Below, piece after piece: positions 12,193 through 24,131 of a stretch of DNA of 64,000 bases (positions are counted from its first letter, which is position 1; each line of letters starts with the position of its first letter). The stretch covers positions 18,915,954 to 18,979,953 of the forward strand of contig CM056563.1 of assembly GCA_029721515.1 (NCBI GenBank), given 5' to 3'. The stretch is from Synanceia verrucosa. Lineage: Eukaryota; Chordata; Actinopteri; Perciformes; Synanceiidae. Under the pieces are notes generated by a model, which was given only the letters and a program-made list of their open reading frames with translations, was not told where the DNA came from and made no database searches. A program made the position numbers and the translations under genes.

Positions 12193-14431
12193 ATGAGTGA
12201 CGTGGTGCCTCCCACAGCTCTCAGTGAAGTCCAGCTCCGCTTCCTCTGCCACGATGACATAGAGAATGTCAAGCTGCTCTGTGGTGATTGGTTCCCAATC
12301 GAGTAAGAATCACTCTCAGTGTGGTGGTAATTGATGGCTTTGATTGGAGTCATTTTTTCAAAACCACATCCAAATTTTTAATTGTCATTGAACATTTGTA
12401 CATTCCAGCTTTAAATTAATCAAATCACTTTACTTTTACTTTATTTTCCACTGTATTTTTTGTTTCACGTCCATTTTACTGATTCTTGTATCTGTCCATG
12501 TAAGAAGGCTAACCCCTCTGACTTTTGACTGCAGGTACCCAGACTCATGGTATCAGGACATCACCTCCAACAAGAAGTTCTTCTCCCTCGCTGCCACCTT
12601 CAGAGGAGGCATCGTGGGAATGATTGTAGCAGAGATCAAAGGCCGGACCAAAGTACACAAAGAGGTACAATGTTCAGCCCTGTTATCTAGTTGCTCACAC
12701 AAAACATAAGGCTTTGAAGTTGTCCTGTAAAGATGGTGTCAGTAGCAATGTTTCCACTCACATATTGTTATTAACATTTAGACATATTGCATCAGAAGAG
12801 CTGTACGGAAATGGCAAAATTTGATAAAACTTCCTCAATTCAAAACTAAAATTTGAGATCGATTTTTTTTCCTTCAACCTTTGTTAAATTTGATTAAAGC
12901 AGTTCATGGAAACAGGTCCAGTTTCTTTTTTTGCAACACATCAAAAGTTTGAAAGTTTGAAGAGGAGTGTTCTGGGTCTTAATCTGCAATTATCTGTCTT
13001 TTTGTGTGTTTCTTTGGGTGTGTGTTTCAGGATGGAGACATCCTGGCTTCCAGTTTCCCTGTGGACACACAGGTAGCCTACATCCTGAGCCTGGGAGTGG
13101 TCAAAGAGTTCAGAAAACATGGCATAGGTACCTTTTTCGTGCCATCTCTCTCACACAGACTTTGCATCGACTTACACACTTTCCTCTGACTTCTCTTTTC
13201 TCTCACCCAACTCTGAGCACGCAGACTTAAAGCATTTCTCAAAATAACTTTATCCATAAAGCAATTAATTTCCATTAATCTTAGTGCAAAAGACAACTTC
13301 AGAACTTACCTGAGATCATCACCTTTTTGTCTTCTCTTCAGTGAACTAACTAAAGTAATCCGCTGTTTACTGCCACTGGTGCTGATAGCTAATTTGATAT
13401 ACTTTTCTGAATGAGTCCCATTTGTCAAAATGTAAACAAAGGCTAACAAAGGATTGTCTGACAGACAATTCAGTTTGATGATCCTCTCCCTCCTTTTGAC
13501 CGTTCAGGCTCCCTACTGCTGGACAGTTTGAAGGAGCACATCTCAACGACAGCCCAGGACCATTGTAAGGCGATCTACCTACACGTTCTCACCACCAACA
13601 ACACTGCCATCCACTTCTATGAGAACAGGGACTTCAGGCAGCACCACTACCTGCCGTACTACTACTCCATACGGGGTGTCCTCAAAGACGGATTCACATA
13701 TGTGCTCTACATCAATGGGGGTCATCCACCCTGGACGTTATTATATCCTTTTGTGGAAGCAGGAATAGAAGACACTTGATATCTCTTATTTAGTGGACAG
13801 TTTGTTTTTATATTTCACTCTAAAGGCCTTTACACACTGGAGGTGCTTTCTTTAAACTTCGGACATCATTTTTGTTGTTTGTCATGAATACTGTTACACA
13901 GAATGTGAATATTACACAGCCAAGTGGAGCAAAGTCAATTTTTTGAATCAAGTTGTGCAGAACTGGTTGAGCTCCACCTGCAACAACAACGAACTGGAGG
14001 CTCCATAGTTTATACTTAAATCCTCCTGTCATCCTCAACACAGGCATTACTTTCCAGATCCAATCCTTCCATTCTTATCTTTCACAATAAAAGCCCTAGA
14101 CATTTTTTAATCTATTCCCCAGTGTGTAAAGGCTTTGACACCAGAACTTTATTTACTCCAGTGAGTAGAATCAACAGCATCTTGTTTGGAGGATGCACTG
14201 ATCTTTGTACTCTCAATCAGAAAGTACATAAAGCAAACATAAATGCTCATATCTTCCTTAACTCTCTGTTCCACTGACTATATCCAGCACATCGGTTCAA
14301 CCCTGGCTAGCCTGAGCCCCTGCTCCATCCCTCAGAGGCTGTACCGGCAGGCCCAGTCCCTGCTGCGCTCTCTGCTGCCCTGGTCCAACATCGCCTCCAA
14401 GACCGGCATACAGTACAGCAGAACAATGTGA
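12193..14431 (+). CDS. naa60: N-alpha-acetyltransferase 60 (NatF), complete, five coding exons
   Basis: GNAT-fold acetyltransferase that acetylates the N-termini of transmembrane proteins facing the cytosol, at the Golgi. Exons: 12193-12302, 12535-12664, 13031-13127, 13508-13742, 14275-14431. They sum to 729 nt, or 242 aa, the human length. Start: ATG within GTGTGAATGAGTGAC gives MSDVVPPTALSE, matching the human N-terminus. Seen: substrate-pocket region WFPIEYPDSWY, acetyl-CoA motif RKHGIG (residues 108-113), catalytic Tyr97 and His138 at the human positions, and FYENRDF. The C-terminal part after HPPW (from about 190) corresponds to the amphipathic membrane-anchoring helices and ends YSRTM. 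The first three coding introns are GT-AG; the last is AT-AC with U12 signals (see separate entry). The stop is followed 10 nt later by a 3' UTR intron. Confidence 0.96.
13743..14274 (+). other. naa60: U12-type AT-AC intron of naa60
   Basis: No GT-AG pair joins exon 4 to the exon coding DYIQHIG. An AT-AC pair does so exactly: donor ATATCCTTTT at 13743, branch-site consensus TTCCTTAAC at 14254-14262, and acceptor CCAC ending at 14274, 12 nt after the branch motif. The join makes codon TT|T (Phe191) and the frame runs on to YSRTM. All three elements match the minor-spliceosome consensus. Retention would read into a stop at 13777-13779. Confidence 0.9.
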
Positions 14432-14441
14432 CAGCACCATG

Positions 14442-14548
14442 GTAAGAGGGAGCACACTTTGGTACCTAATGACTCAACATTTTCCTGTTTATTAATGGAT
14501 GTCTGATTCTCTATTTGTCTCTCTCTTGTTTTTTTTGTTTTTTTTCAG
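14442..14548 (+). other. naa60: Intron in the naa60 3' UTR
   Basis: Donor CATG|GTAAGA at 14441/14442 and acceptor TTTTTTCAG ending 14548 after a long T tract. The stop codon lies only 10 nt before this junction, inside the roughly 50-nt window that normally escapes nonsense-mediated decay. Confidence 0.6.
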
Positions 14549-16031
14549 GAGTGTAACTGTTCCTCATCAGTCTTCCCCTGTACACACCAGGATGTACACG
14601 CACACACACATTCTCGTACGGCTTTCCACAACCTGTGTGTTTGACACAGGACTCAGGTTCAACCTGCGTTTTGACCGTTCACGTACTACAATACTTTTCC
14701 CGTTTGTCACCGTTCACACAACATCCGGGTGTGCAGCTCCAGTTCTGTTCCCACTGCTCAACAGGGTCGTCGCATTGCAACGTCAGTCAGACCTTACACT
14801 GATGGACGGTGTGATCTGGTAAAACCATGGGATTTCTTTGAATTATACAGTTACTATACTATCCCTGTATACAGTATAACTGCTACACTATCCCATAGTT
14901 ACTATAGTAACCTGTGTTTACCTAGTCATACCAAAGCCAAGCAGTATCGGAGCCATTTTCAACCCAAGCAGCAGAGCAAAGCAGAGGTTAAACCTTGTTG
15001 ACCAGGCACAAAGCGGGCAAACACGGGTCCTAGTTTTGGTGTGCAAAGGCTATAACACTTACACACCAGAAGAGACTGAAGGTTGAACCCTGCCTATCTT
15101 TCTGTCTCCTCTCATCCTGTCCACCACTGTCACAGAGACTATGTATACTGTTTGTATATTATATATACTAAGCTAATATATAAATTCCTCTCAATATGTA
15201 TGTCTATCTATGCTGTTGTTAGGCCTAGTTGAAAGATAACCCATCCTGTCCCCTTTTTGTGTGTATCCTGAGTCGATTCCACTTTGTAAAATAGACTTGA
15301 GAATCAGGAGGAATAAAGGTAATCATGGGCAGGACTTTGAGACATAATGCAGATGGGTGAAATATTTAGTAGGTGCTAGAGTTTTCAAAAAGGACTCGTG
15401 ATCTCATCTGAGTTGCTGTGTGCAGTCATTTGTGCTGGGAGCAATACTTATGACGCCTCACATAATCTGTTTGAAAAGTCTAAGATAAGCCTCTCTGCAT
15501 TGTTTCCAAGTCTTGCCCAGGAATACTCCACACTAGAATGCTAGGGTCCATATTTTAGAGGTTTTAAATTGCCGCAGCACTGTCTGCTCTATGGCTGTGA
15601 AATTGCTGCTACTGTAGAGAAATTTGTTTGTCCAGATTTTAAAATGTGTCCAAGATTAGATTTTAGTTTTATTTGGGCCTTTAGAAGAGATGATATAACT
15701 AATGCTCCCAAACACACACACAAACATCACACACCTGCATCCATGCAGTTGTGTATATTTGTGTCTGAAATTAGCACCCAGCAAGTGCCAAATGTTGGTC
15801 TGACAAATGAGTAAAGTTCATCCAACATGTTGACTGGTTACTGTCAGCTAGTAATATTGTAGTTTCTCAATTTTATCGCATTTGTTTCCATCTGAACCAA
15901 CAGTCGGTGATCAAATAGATTTTATACGTGACATAGCACTGAAGAGGTTAACTGTGTGAAAAATGTTAAAATGTGAACCAGCCCTGGGCAGGGAACTCTA
16001 AAGTCATTTTAGACATTGTGTATGCAATAAA
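14549..16031 (+). other. naa60: naa60 3' UTR with candidate poly(A) signals
   Basis: Non-coding sequence after the 3' UTR intron. AATAAA occurs at 15312-15317 and at 16026-16031; either could end the transcript. An imperfect hairpin lies near 14849-14882 (CAGTTACTATACT ... AGTATAACTG). No other gene is seen. Confidence 0.5.
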
Positions 16032-17857
16032 TCTGTTTCATTTCATTGATTGTAAAGACTGCGTCAGTGTGACTGTCCCTGCTGTATGACTATTTTACCA
16101 TTGTGATAACATTTTCATTGTGTTTGTGATAAACCTCAGCCTTGTTTTTACTCACAACATGCCATGGTTTAACCTGTTTGGCACTCCAGTGATTTTAATG
16201 TTGCACTTCTATACATTTTACAGTTGGTGGGACTTGAGTGAGACTGATTTTAAAAGAAGGCGGACAAAAGCAAAGAAGCAGAGATGTCCTAACTTTTGCA
16301 TTCCACACCTCTCAAAATGCAACAAGACGGCGTTTTTGTTAGACCCACCCTGGCTGGCAAAGGTGTGTTTAACTTTCAAGAGGTAACTCAGACATTCAGG
16401 GTTATCTTCTCATAATTTGGAAAGCTCACAAGACATTAGACATTTGCTTTTACAGGCTCTTGGTAGCGCCCATAATCCTGATGCATAAAGCTGGTGGATT
16501 GCTCCTTTAAATGCACTGTGAAATGCTTGTAGTGTTTCCATTATAGCAGCATTAGCATCCTGCCAAAACAATGCATTTCACGAACATCAGTACTGGAAGG
16601 GAACGGAAAAAAAATGGTTTATTTTCTCATTAAGCCTCATTCATTTTTAATGTCGGGTGCATATGAAGTATGTCTTTTTTGGTCCAGGGCCATGGAGGCT
16701 TCTTTGCACATGATATTGTTTCAATAATGGGTCTAAAAAAAAAAATCATATTTTTGTGTTAAATTTCAACAGTGGGTTTCTGTTCCTGTACGCTACCTGT
16801 CTGTGTCTTGTTCTCTGCACAGCCGATGCTCTTGTCAGAACCAAGAAAAGGAATGTTTGTGGCTGACAGACATGCAGAAAGATAAGAAGTTGTTTCTCTG
16901 GATGAGCCTTTTACAATGTGACGCATCATAAACTGTAACAGCTTTAACATGTTCCCTGGAGAGATAAGGATTTAGGCTTTTGTCTGAAATACTGGAAAAG
17001 AAGAGGCAAATTTTTTCTAAAACTCATCTAAAACACAAATGAAACTCCAGTCTCTACTTTTTGGTGGTGGTGGTTGTGGTCTTTTTGGATGATGTACAAC
17101 ATTAAAATGTCTGCTCATACTTTTGGAGAAATCCCTGATTTAATGTGCGCATTAATGTGTACAAATAGGCTGGAGTTAAACATCAAGAAAAGATTTTATT
17201 TTTATGTGAACTATAAGGGAAAGCTCAGACTGGATCTGCATTTTCCTCCACTGGTTTTGGGTCATTAGTGGATTGCAGCTGCAGCAGTGATTGCTGTGCT
17301 GCTGTTCAACAATCATTTAATTATTTTCAGTATTGCATCGTTAATGCAGACTTGAGAGCTGATGTAGCAAAGATTACTCAATCTGTAACTCTGAGTGCAG
17401 TGTCATTGTCTGTCAGCTGTCCAGCTGATTAAAATCAGCCTCCAGTTCCAAAGTTACAAGAGTTAAAGTCTCCTTGCTCAATGTTAGAGAAGGTGATCAG
17501 ATAGTTTTAACATTAGTTTGTGATCAGCCTGTGGCATTTAGTCGAATGTGTCTGCATTGAGCCATTTAACCGCTTCATGCACTCACATGCTAGATTTTGG
17601 ATACATTGACAAACAATGAAGGCAGTTCTGATCTTCCTGATCGGCACAAATTACTGAATGTTTTTAAATAAAAGTGGTAAAAATTGTTGTATGCAAACAA
17701 TTCATGGCAAAAGAATGCTAATACCTTGAAAATGTTAGTCATGCCTACTGTCATTAAAGCCCTTTTACAGAATAGACCGCACTGTTTTTGTCTTCAATAC
17801 AGCAGGAGGGATGAGCGGTAGGCAGCAGTGCTTTGAGCTGTCAGCATGCTAACATAA

Positions 17858-18320
17858 CAGGGTTCCCGTGGTTCCTTAAAACGTCTTAAATTAAAATCTG
17901 GCTTATTAAGTTTGTCTGGGAAATTAAATTGTCTTAAATTTACCGTAAATTTGCTGTAGGTATTAAATTTTGTGATGGTGCTTTTAATTCCAATAGGAAA
18001 ACAGTACTTACTGCAATTTCGCATGTTATTTTGTTCACAAAGGTCACCTCTTTGTTCTTGAAAGTTGTAGAAATAAGTTAAGTGTTATGCCTTTGATGTA
18101 TATGGTTGTTGCAAGAGTGTGAAAGGGTTGAAAAAAATCCTAAAACAGTGATCAGATTTTTTTCCCTAAATAGTGATGTGGTATCAGCCTCAAAAGCTTC
18201 ACACTGGTCAGGCCCTACAATAAACTGACTATTTTGTTGTTGACATTTTTCGGTCTGAAATTATTTGTTGAGGTCTTAAAAAGTATTAAATTTGACTTTT
18301 AAAATAGTACAAGAACCCTG
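17858..18320. mobile_element. Non-autonomous DNA transposon (CAGGGTTC... ends)
   Basis: Ends CAGGGTTCCCGTGG and its near inverse CAAGAACCCTG, with AT-rich, CTTAAA-rich subterminal DNA on both sides (GTCTTAAATTAAAA / GTATTAAATTTGAC). It is flanked on each side by the same 5 bp, CATAA. It resembles a family widespread in fish introns. No coding capacity. Confidence 0.65.
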
Positions 18321-19917
18321 CATAACAATGACAATGTCAAGGTTTAGCAATGTTTAGCAAGTATGTTTGCCATGTTCACCATAGAGTGTGTTTGCATGCT
18401 AGCAACAGCTAGCATCAAGCACAAAGTACGGTAGAGGGTAACCCTTGCTGACCTATCCTGATCTTAACTATCCAAGGTCAGTGCCTGACCTCAACAACTG
18501 AAGGTCAGTGACCATGCCCACAAAGTACAATTGAGACTGATTAGAATTAATTTTGCATGTATTTGGTCAGTACCAGATTGAATTTCCCCCAAAATTTAGG
18601 CTATTAGACCACATTTTATTTTTAAAAAATAAAAAATGTCATGGTAATTTATCCTATAATGAATCCATCCATAGCAAGTGTGAATCTTATGGTGGCACTG
18701 GAGGAGAAATCAGGAGGATCCATCATCTGGAAACTATGAATATCTTAACAAAGGTTTATAATCACCTAATAGTTGCCTGGACCAAAGCAAGGTATTCTTG
18801 TGCATGAAATATTAATTTAAAAGTAATTTATTTCTCTCTCCTTTATGTGTTGTTTGCAAATGGCAGCAGAGCAGTCATGTCTCATGATCCTACACAAGAC
18901 TGTATACAGTACAGTCTGCACATGAGAAGGGCAAGTGGGAGGCGGTAATATCTCCGCCTCACATTTTGTTCCTGCTGCCACCTCTGCAATCTTTGTTTTT
19001 CCCTCATGGGTTTTTCTAAAGGGATCAGCTGTCTGTGGTGATGATAAAAGAGACCAATTAAAACGGGAAGCTTAAATATAAACTGCAATTATGTCTCCCT
19101 CTGCTGAAGAGGAGACATAATTACACCTGCTGTGAGTGTGTGCTTCATGTAATTTTCAGTTCATCATTTCTCAAGAGCAAATTTTCAAAAGTTGCACATG
19201 TTTTAAAGTTTCTATATTATTGTTATCATAATTTCATGGTTTATTTATTCTTGTCATCACAATTAAACATGTTATGTTCATGTTCTTGACAATTGACTTG
19301 TATATAGATGTTTTATTTTGTTATCTGAATTTATTCTTATTTTGTTACTGGTTGTAAGCACATTTAGAGAGATACATGAAACCAGAATAAAATTCTTAAA
19401 AATAAAGAATATTTTTGACATCTGATTACATGTTTGTATTATATATTTGTCCTGACAGAACTGGGCTCCCGTATAATTCACTTCTTCTATATCAGTTTCT
19501 GGACTACTGTTGTATATTTATAACTACTGCCGAATATTATATGAATTACAAAATGCTTTTATTCAGACTCTCTCTTTCTCATTAAGTTCCCTATGCGTCA
19601 CCATTTTGAACAGGAGTAAGGGATGTCAAACTGAATTCACCTTTTTAGACTGAAGTTTGAACCAGGACACTGGAATTCTCTGAGGAGTCAGAAATTAATC
19701 AAGACTAACATACAACCATTGAAACACATTTTTTTTTTCTGTTTAGGAATACAGTAAATAACTTTAATTTGTCATCTCAATCAAATAACAATAATGTGGT
19801 TTGTTTTTTTGTAAAACATTGAATTTGGAAAACAATGGATAATAACAATAATTATTGTAATTTAGCATTCGACATATAATTTTGATTAAAGAGCTTGCAT
19901 ATACTGGATTTTTATGG

Positions 19918-20696
19918 AGTGGTCTGCTGGGCCAGCAGCCTCACAGCCAGGGACAGAAAAAGACTAGACAGACTGGTCAGGAAGGCCAGCTCTGTACTGA
20001 TGTCCCCTGGACTCAGTTGAGGTGGTGGGAGACAGGAGGATGATGGCTAAGCTATCATCCTTGTTGGACAACACCTCCCACCCCCTGCAGGACACTTTGG
20101 CAGCACTGGGCAGCTCCTTCAGCGAGGGCTGCTCCACCCTCGCTGTGTGAAGGAGAGATACCGCCGCTCCTTCCTGCCTGCTGCCGTCAGACTCTACAAC
20201 ACCTCACTAAGTTCCTCCACACACATGCAATGACCCAATGTGCAATAAATAATCTCTGCAATATATAAATATCTAATAATCAATATATAATAATCAATAT
20301 TTAAATTATCCTGTGTGATGTCATTATAATACTTTTTTTTTTTGCAGTTCCATTTCCTTCACTTTCTTCACTATACCATTCACTGCATTGTATTTATCAT
20401 GCCACTCCATCTGCTGTGTTCAGTAATTTTTGTCCCAATCATTTCAGTCACTTATGTTGTATATAGTACATGCTTAGTTATTCACTATTGGTATTCACTT
20501 ATTGTACATATGATGCTATAGTTTTTCTTTACTTGGTCATTTTCTACTGTTGTTATTATTCTTATTCTTTTTATATGCCCTTTTGTATGCCCTCCTTGTA
20601 ATGTTGCATTATCCACTTTGCTGCTGTGACGATGCAAATTTCCCCATCTGTGGGGCGAATAAAGGATTATCTTATCTTATCTTATCTTATCTTATT
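19918..20696 (+). mobile_element. LINE (non-LTR) 3' fragment with reverse-transcriptase-ORF C-terminus
   Basis: About 19926-20220 translates in broken frames to a LINE ORF2 C-terminal tail (RDRKRLDRLVRKASS, then ERYRRSFLPAAVRLYN). An untranslated tail with AATTTCCCCATCTGTGGGG, AATAAAGG and (TTATC)n follows at 20667-20695. The copy is 5'-truncated and frameshifted. The C-terminal motif is typical of CR1/L2/Rex-type fish LINEs; the exact clade is uncertain. Confidence 0.75.
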
Positions 20697-20939
20697 TACC
20701 ATTAAAGAAACATAAAAATAAAAATATATTAATATTAATCAACAATACTGTTAATTTAGGGTAGTGGTGGTAAACACCTTACACTGAATGGTAGAGTAAT
20801 AAATACATGAATAACAATATATACAGTACATATGTATAGATATGTCCAAGTCTAAGTCTAAATCTAAGCGATCTAATACATATAAATTATGTGCGGGTTG
20901 TAGTGTCTATTTACGGTACGTTATTTTTGAGGTCGCACT

Positions 20940-21013
20940 GTAGCGTCTGTTACGGTAAAGAGCTCTCAGGTGACGTTGCTGTGGAGCCGTTACGCCCATT
21001 CAGCCACAAACAC

Positions 21014-21061
<48 letters not shown>

Positions 21062-21246
21062 CGAGAGAGAGAGAGAGAGATTCTGAACATCAAACCCGTC
21101 AACTGATAGACGTTGGAGGATCTAACAAAACAACTCCACTCAGAAGTTTTGTTTTTCTCTCGTTGTTGTTGTTGTTGTTGTTTTTGCTTTTTTCGTCCCC
21201 CGAGGCGAGAGCATCCTCCAGCGGCGGAGTTTTTGGAGGGAACAAG
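20940..21246 (+). promoter_or_regulatory. CpG-containing promoter and putative first exon (carhsp1?)
   Basis: GGTGACGTTGC (CRE half-site) and several CpGs precede a long GA microsatellite (21018-21080) and a GTT run (21162-21181). The block ends in CAAG|GTGAGT, a consensus donor, at 21246/21247. There is no credible ORF, so it is read as a 5' UTR exon. The next plus-strand coding gene is carhsp1, whose ATG exon opens with an acceptor ending 38808, which would make a 17.6-kb intron. Assignment to carhsp1 is inference. Confidence 0.4.
21018..21080. repeat. (GA)n microsatellite
   Basis: About 63 bp of GA repeat with one interruption (GATAGCGAGA) within the putative first exon or promoter. Confidence 0.9.
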
Positions 21247-21722
21247 GTGAGTAATGGGACAAACAACAAACTTTTAGTGCATTAACGCTACACGGCTGTT
21301 TAGCGACGTTCGTTTTTATAACATAAGCTAGCATAGCACGTTTTAGCATTAAGTATCTTAAGTAAATAATGTGGTTTGTGCGACGTTGACAGAGGTGTTT
21401 TACGGTGGAAGTTGGGTCGCTTTCAGACTGTTTTAGTAGCGTTCAAGTCCTCTGATTTCCATAATGTCTCCTTTCCATTGCAGACGTGTTTTCCTGTTTT
21501 TTTTTTTTTGTGTATGTTATCCAATTACCTCTTCACGCCAGTCAGAGCCAGTGCCATGAATGTATGTGAAAGACTCAGGCTTTCATTCAGGGGCTTTGCA
21601 AAGCTTTTCTGTCAAGGCAAACCTCTTATTTTGAGTTAATGAAGTGCTGGAAGACGAGTTCTGTGGGCGCTGAAGAGATGGAGGATGTTGCCAGTATATA
21701 TCTACAGCTTATTATGGGTAGG

Positions 21723-21724
<2 letters not shown>

Positions 21725-21771
<47 letters not shown>
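21725..21771. repeat. (GT)n microsatellite
   Basis: About 23 uninterrupted GT units following a G run. Confidence 0.95.
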
Positions 21772-21772
<1 letters not shown>

Positions 21773-22267
21773 TGTGTTAACCACACAGGAGAGCAGAGGT
21801 GGAGGTTGAAAGCCCTTGTTTTTGAGGTCTGTTGTTGTTTCAAACAGAAAAACATCAGGGATGCAGGGTGAGTTTGGTTCTTTGTGTGTAGCTGATGGGT
21901 TGAGGTCTGTCCTTCGTTAGACCATTTGTGTTCTGACTGGTTCCCCAAGGCTGAACAAGGTTGTTATCTAACACTTGCATGTTTGTGACTGCATGTTTTA
22001 GCTTGTTCATGTGCTGACTTTAAACTGAGTAAAATCTATAAGGTTGCACAGATACTGGTGCTATAGGTACCTGTGCATGTAAAGAAATGGCCTTGGTCCA
22101 TTTTTTCAGTGCAGTAGTCTTCAAACTTGACTCTTGCTGATGATTATGGAGCGTGCCGAGAAGGATTTTTGACATTTAATCCCCCCAGTTCTCACATTTT
22201 GTGACATTGCAAGTATCCAGCAGCCAACTACACTGAAGTGGTTTTTGGTAACAGAAATTGAGGCAGA

Positions 22268-22440
22268 TTTATCCATCCATTTTCTGCCTCTTATCCTCAC
22301 ATAGGGTTGTGGGGGGCTGGAGCCTATCCCAGCAGGGTACACCCTGGACAGGTTGCCAGTTCATTGCAGGACACATAGAGACGGGCACATAGAGACAGAC
22401 AACCATTCACACTCGTATTCACGCCTATGGTCAATTCAAA
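22268..22440 (-). mobile_element. DANA-like SINE tail fragment (minus)
   Basis: Reverse-strand copy of the body and 3' part of the SINE at 54719-55056: ATCCATCCATTTTCTGCC, CTTATCCTCACATAGGG, CAGGGTACACCCTGGACAGG, and the inverse of GAATACGAGTGTGAATGG. The tRNA-like head is absent. Confidence 0.65.
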
Positions 22441-22680
22441 TTATGAGTTAGATTTAACTCAAAATTAAAATGTGTTGCATTATTATTCATTATTGCATGA
22501 CTTTGTTGAATATCCAGTATAGCAGCTAGGGATGCAGTTGATTTCTTAAGAAAGCAACAGTGTAATAAGTGGTATAATGTGCAGCTAGTGGGTCATTGTT
22601 GTGAAACAAACCCCTTCCATCCCTGCCCAGTTGGGATTTATTTCACAATAATGACCTTCTTGTTGGACATTACGCTTTAC

Positions 22681-23193
22681 TTAAAGGCTTATTCTGGTAT
22701 TTTACACTTTAAGCCCTTTTTCTAGGTTGCCTAGGATGAAAAAGAGTGGGTTGACACTGAAAGACTGGTCCTGTCTCGGGTACTTGGCTCGTTTAGAATC
22801 GGCTGTGCCAGCTAGCTATGGGCTGCTATATGGGCCAACAGAGCGGAAGTTTACACACAGTTGTGATGTATCTGAAAAAGTAGTTCAAGGATTTACAAAA
22901 TGCTTAATAAAACATGACAGAAGCTGTATTTCGCTTCAATATTTAATATGGAACAACAGTGAACACCAGGAACCACCACTTGCACATTTTTTAAAACAAA
23001 CATTTAGGGGTTGTTTTGGACAAGTTTGCATTGGCCCATAGTGGCCAATAGCTAGCTGACACAGCTGATTCTAAAGGAGCCCAAATACCCGAGACAGAAC
23101 CAATCTTCAAAATTTCGGTGTCAACCACTCTTTTGCATCCTAGGCAACCTATAAAGAGGGCTTAAAGTGTAAATTACCAGAATATGCCTTTAA
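22681..23193. mobile_element. Foldback / MITE element with about 160-bp inverted repeats and TTAA ends
   Basis: Arms 22681-22838 and 23032-23193 are imperfect inverted copies. Paired landmarks are TTAAAGGC/GCCTTTAA, CACTTTAAGCCC/GGGCTTAAAGTG, GGTTGCCTAGGATG/CATCCTAGGCAACC, CTGTCTCGGGTA/TACCCGAGACAG and CCAGCTAGCTATG/AATAGCTAGCTG. A core of about 193 bp without coding capacity separates them. TTAA at both ends suggests a TTAA target duplication, as made by piggyBac- or Kolobok-type transposases; the family is not assigned. Confidence 0.8.
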
Positions 23194-23714
23194 ACTAACT
23201 AGCATCATATCAGAATCGAACGCTCCCTCTTGAAGTGAATTTAATTAAATTTGTGCTGATACTGCCTTTCTTACAGTCACTTGAATTAAAAATTTGCAAA
23301 GCTCCAATTTTACCAAACAAACACTAAGTAGCGATGTCCCGGTACCATTACAAGGCTAAAGACTCACAGTCTGCAGAGCTCTTGTTTTTGTCTACTCAGC
23401 CATACTTGCTTATTGTCCACTGTGCTGTTATGCCACTTTACTACGGATTTTATGGCCGTTTACAGCCGTCAAGATATGGGATGGAACTTGTTGTGGATGC
23501 TTTACGTGTTGTTGTGCAATATGATCCAATCCCCTGTGGGCAATAAAGCAATGATAATGAAGGGGGGGGGTAGTAGATAGAAAGCTACTGAAAAGGAAAG
23601 GCAGATTTAATAATGCAGACGGGACAAGCGAGGAAGAGAGCTGATTTATCAAACACCTGACGACATGATAATTGATTGCTGGACACTTCATTCAGAAGAG
23701 TGGGGAAATAACCT

Positions 23715-23885
23715 GCTGCTGTAACAGCCTCTACTCCTCTGGCAACACCTTCCACCAGATTTCTGGACCTAGCTGCAGATCAGATCATGGTGAGGTCAGC
23801 CACTGATGTTGAGGTGCAGAACAGTATTTTTTTATATAGGAGGGGTGTTGTGCTAGGGGGGCATTGTCATGTTGAAACAGGAGGA
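23715..23885 (-). mobile_element. Ancient Tc1-like relic
   Basis: Weak match to the better-preserved Tc1 copy at 26273-27294: GCCTCTACTCCTCTGG, GGTGAGGTCAGCCACTGATGTTG and CATGTTGAAACAGGAGGA align with its terminal part. There is no ORF left. Confidence 0.4.
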
Positions 23886-24131
23886 GACTGTTTACTGCAA
23901 TAAGCTGTCTTAGTATTCTGTCAACTTGCCAGGACGGAGAGCAGTTCATCCAGTTTCAATGTCAAACCAGTTGTCTGTCACATTTACAGTCATGCTAAAT
24001 GTGGAGCTAAAAAATTTCTCTTTTTTTATAATTAGCCTTCTCAAAGTTATTTCAACAATCACTTGAAGTGCAACACACAGTGGCTCCATTTAGTATGGAT
24101 TACAATATAGACAGAGACAGTGATCAAGGTA
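23884..24131 (+). repeat. Dispersed duplicate A (pairs with 26038-26272)
   Basis: Shares with 26038-26272 long near-identical runs such as TTTACTGCAATAAGCTGTCT, GCCAGGACGGAGAGCAGTTC and GTCAAACCAGTTGTCTGTCA. It diverges more toward its right end, where both copies still read AATATAGACAGAxACAGTGAT. It does not carry the Tc1 insertion that ends copy B. Confidence 0.8.

Larger units (their letters stand above)
16032..20939. other. Intergenic region between naa60 and the 21-kb first exon
   Basis: AT-rich DNA with no supportable coding exon on either strand; the open frames are short and unlike any protein I know. It holds an inverted-repeat element at 17858-18320 and a LINE fragment at 19918-20696. 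Confidence 0.5.

Noticed and set aside
13508..13779. naa60 ending at the stop codon at 13777
   Set aside because: The fourth exon reads into intron after Leu190; conserved residues DYIQHIG to YSRTM are encoded at 14275-14431 and join perfectly through the AT-AC intron.
22727..23041. 104-aa ORF inside the foldback element
   Set aside because: It runs from one inverted arm through the loop, is unlike any known protein, and the opposite arm has no matching frame conservation.
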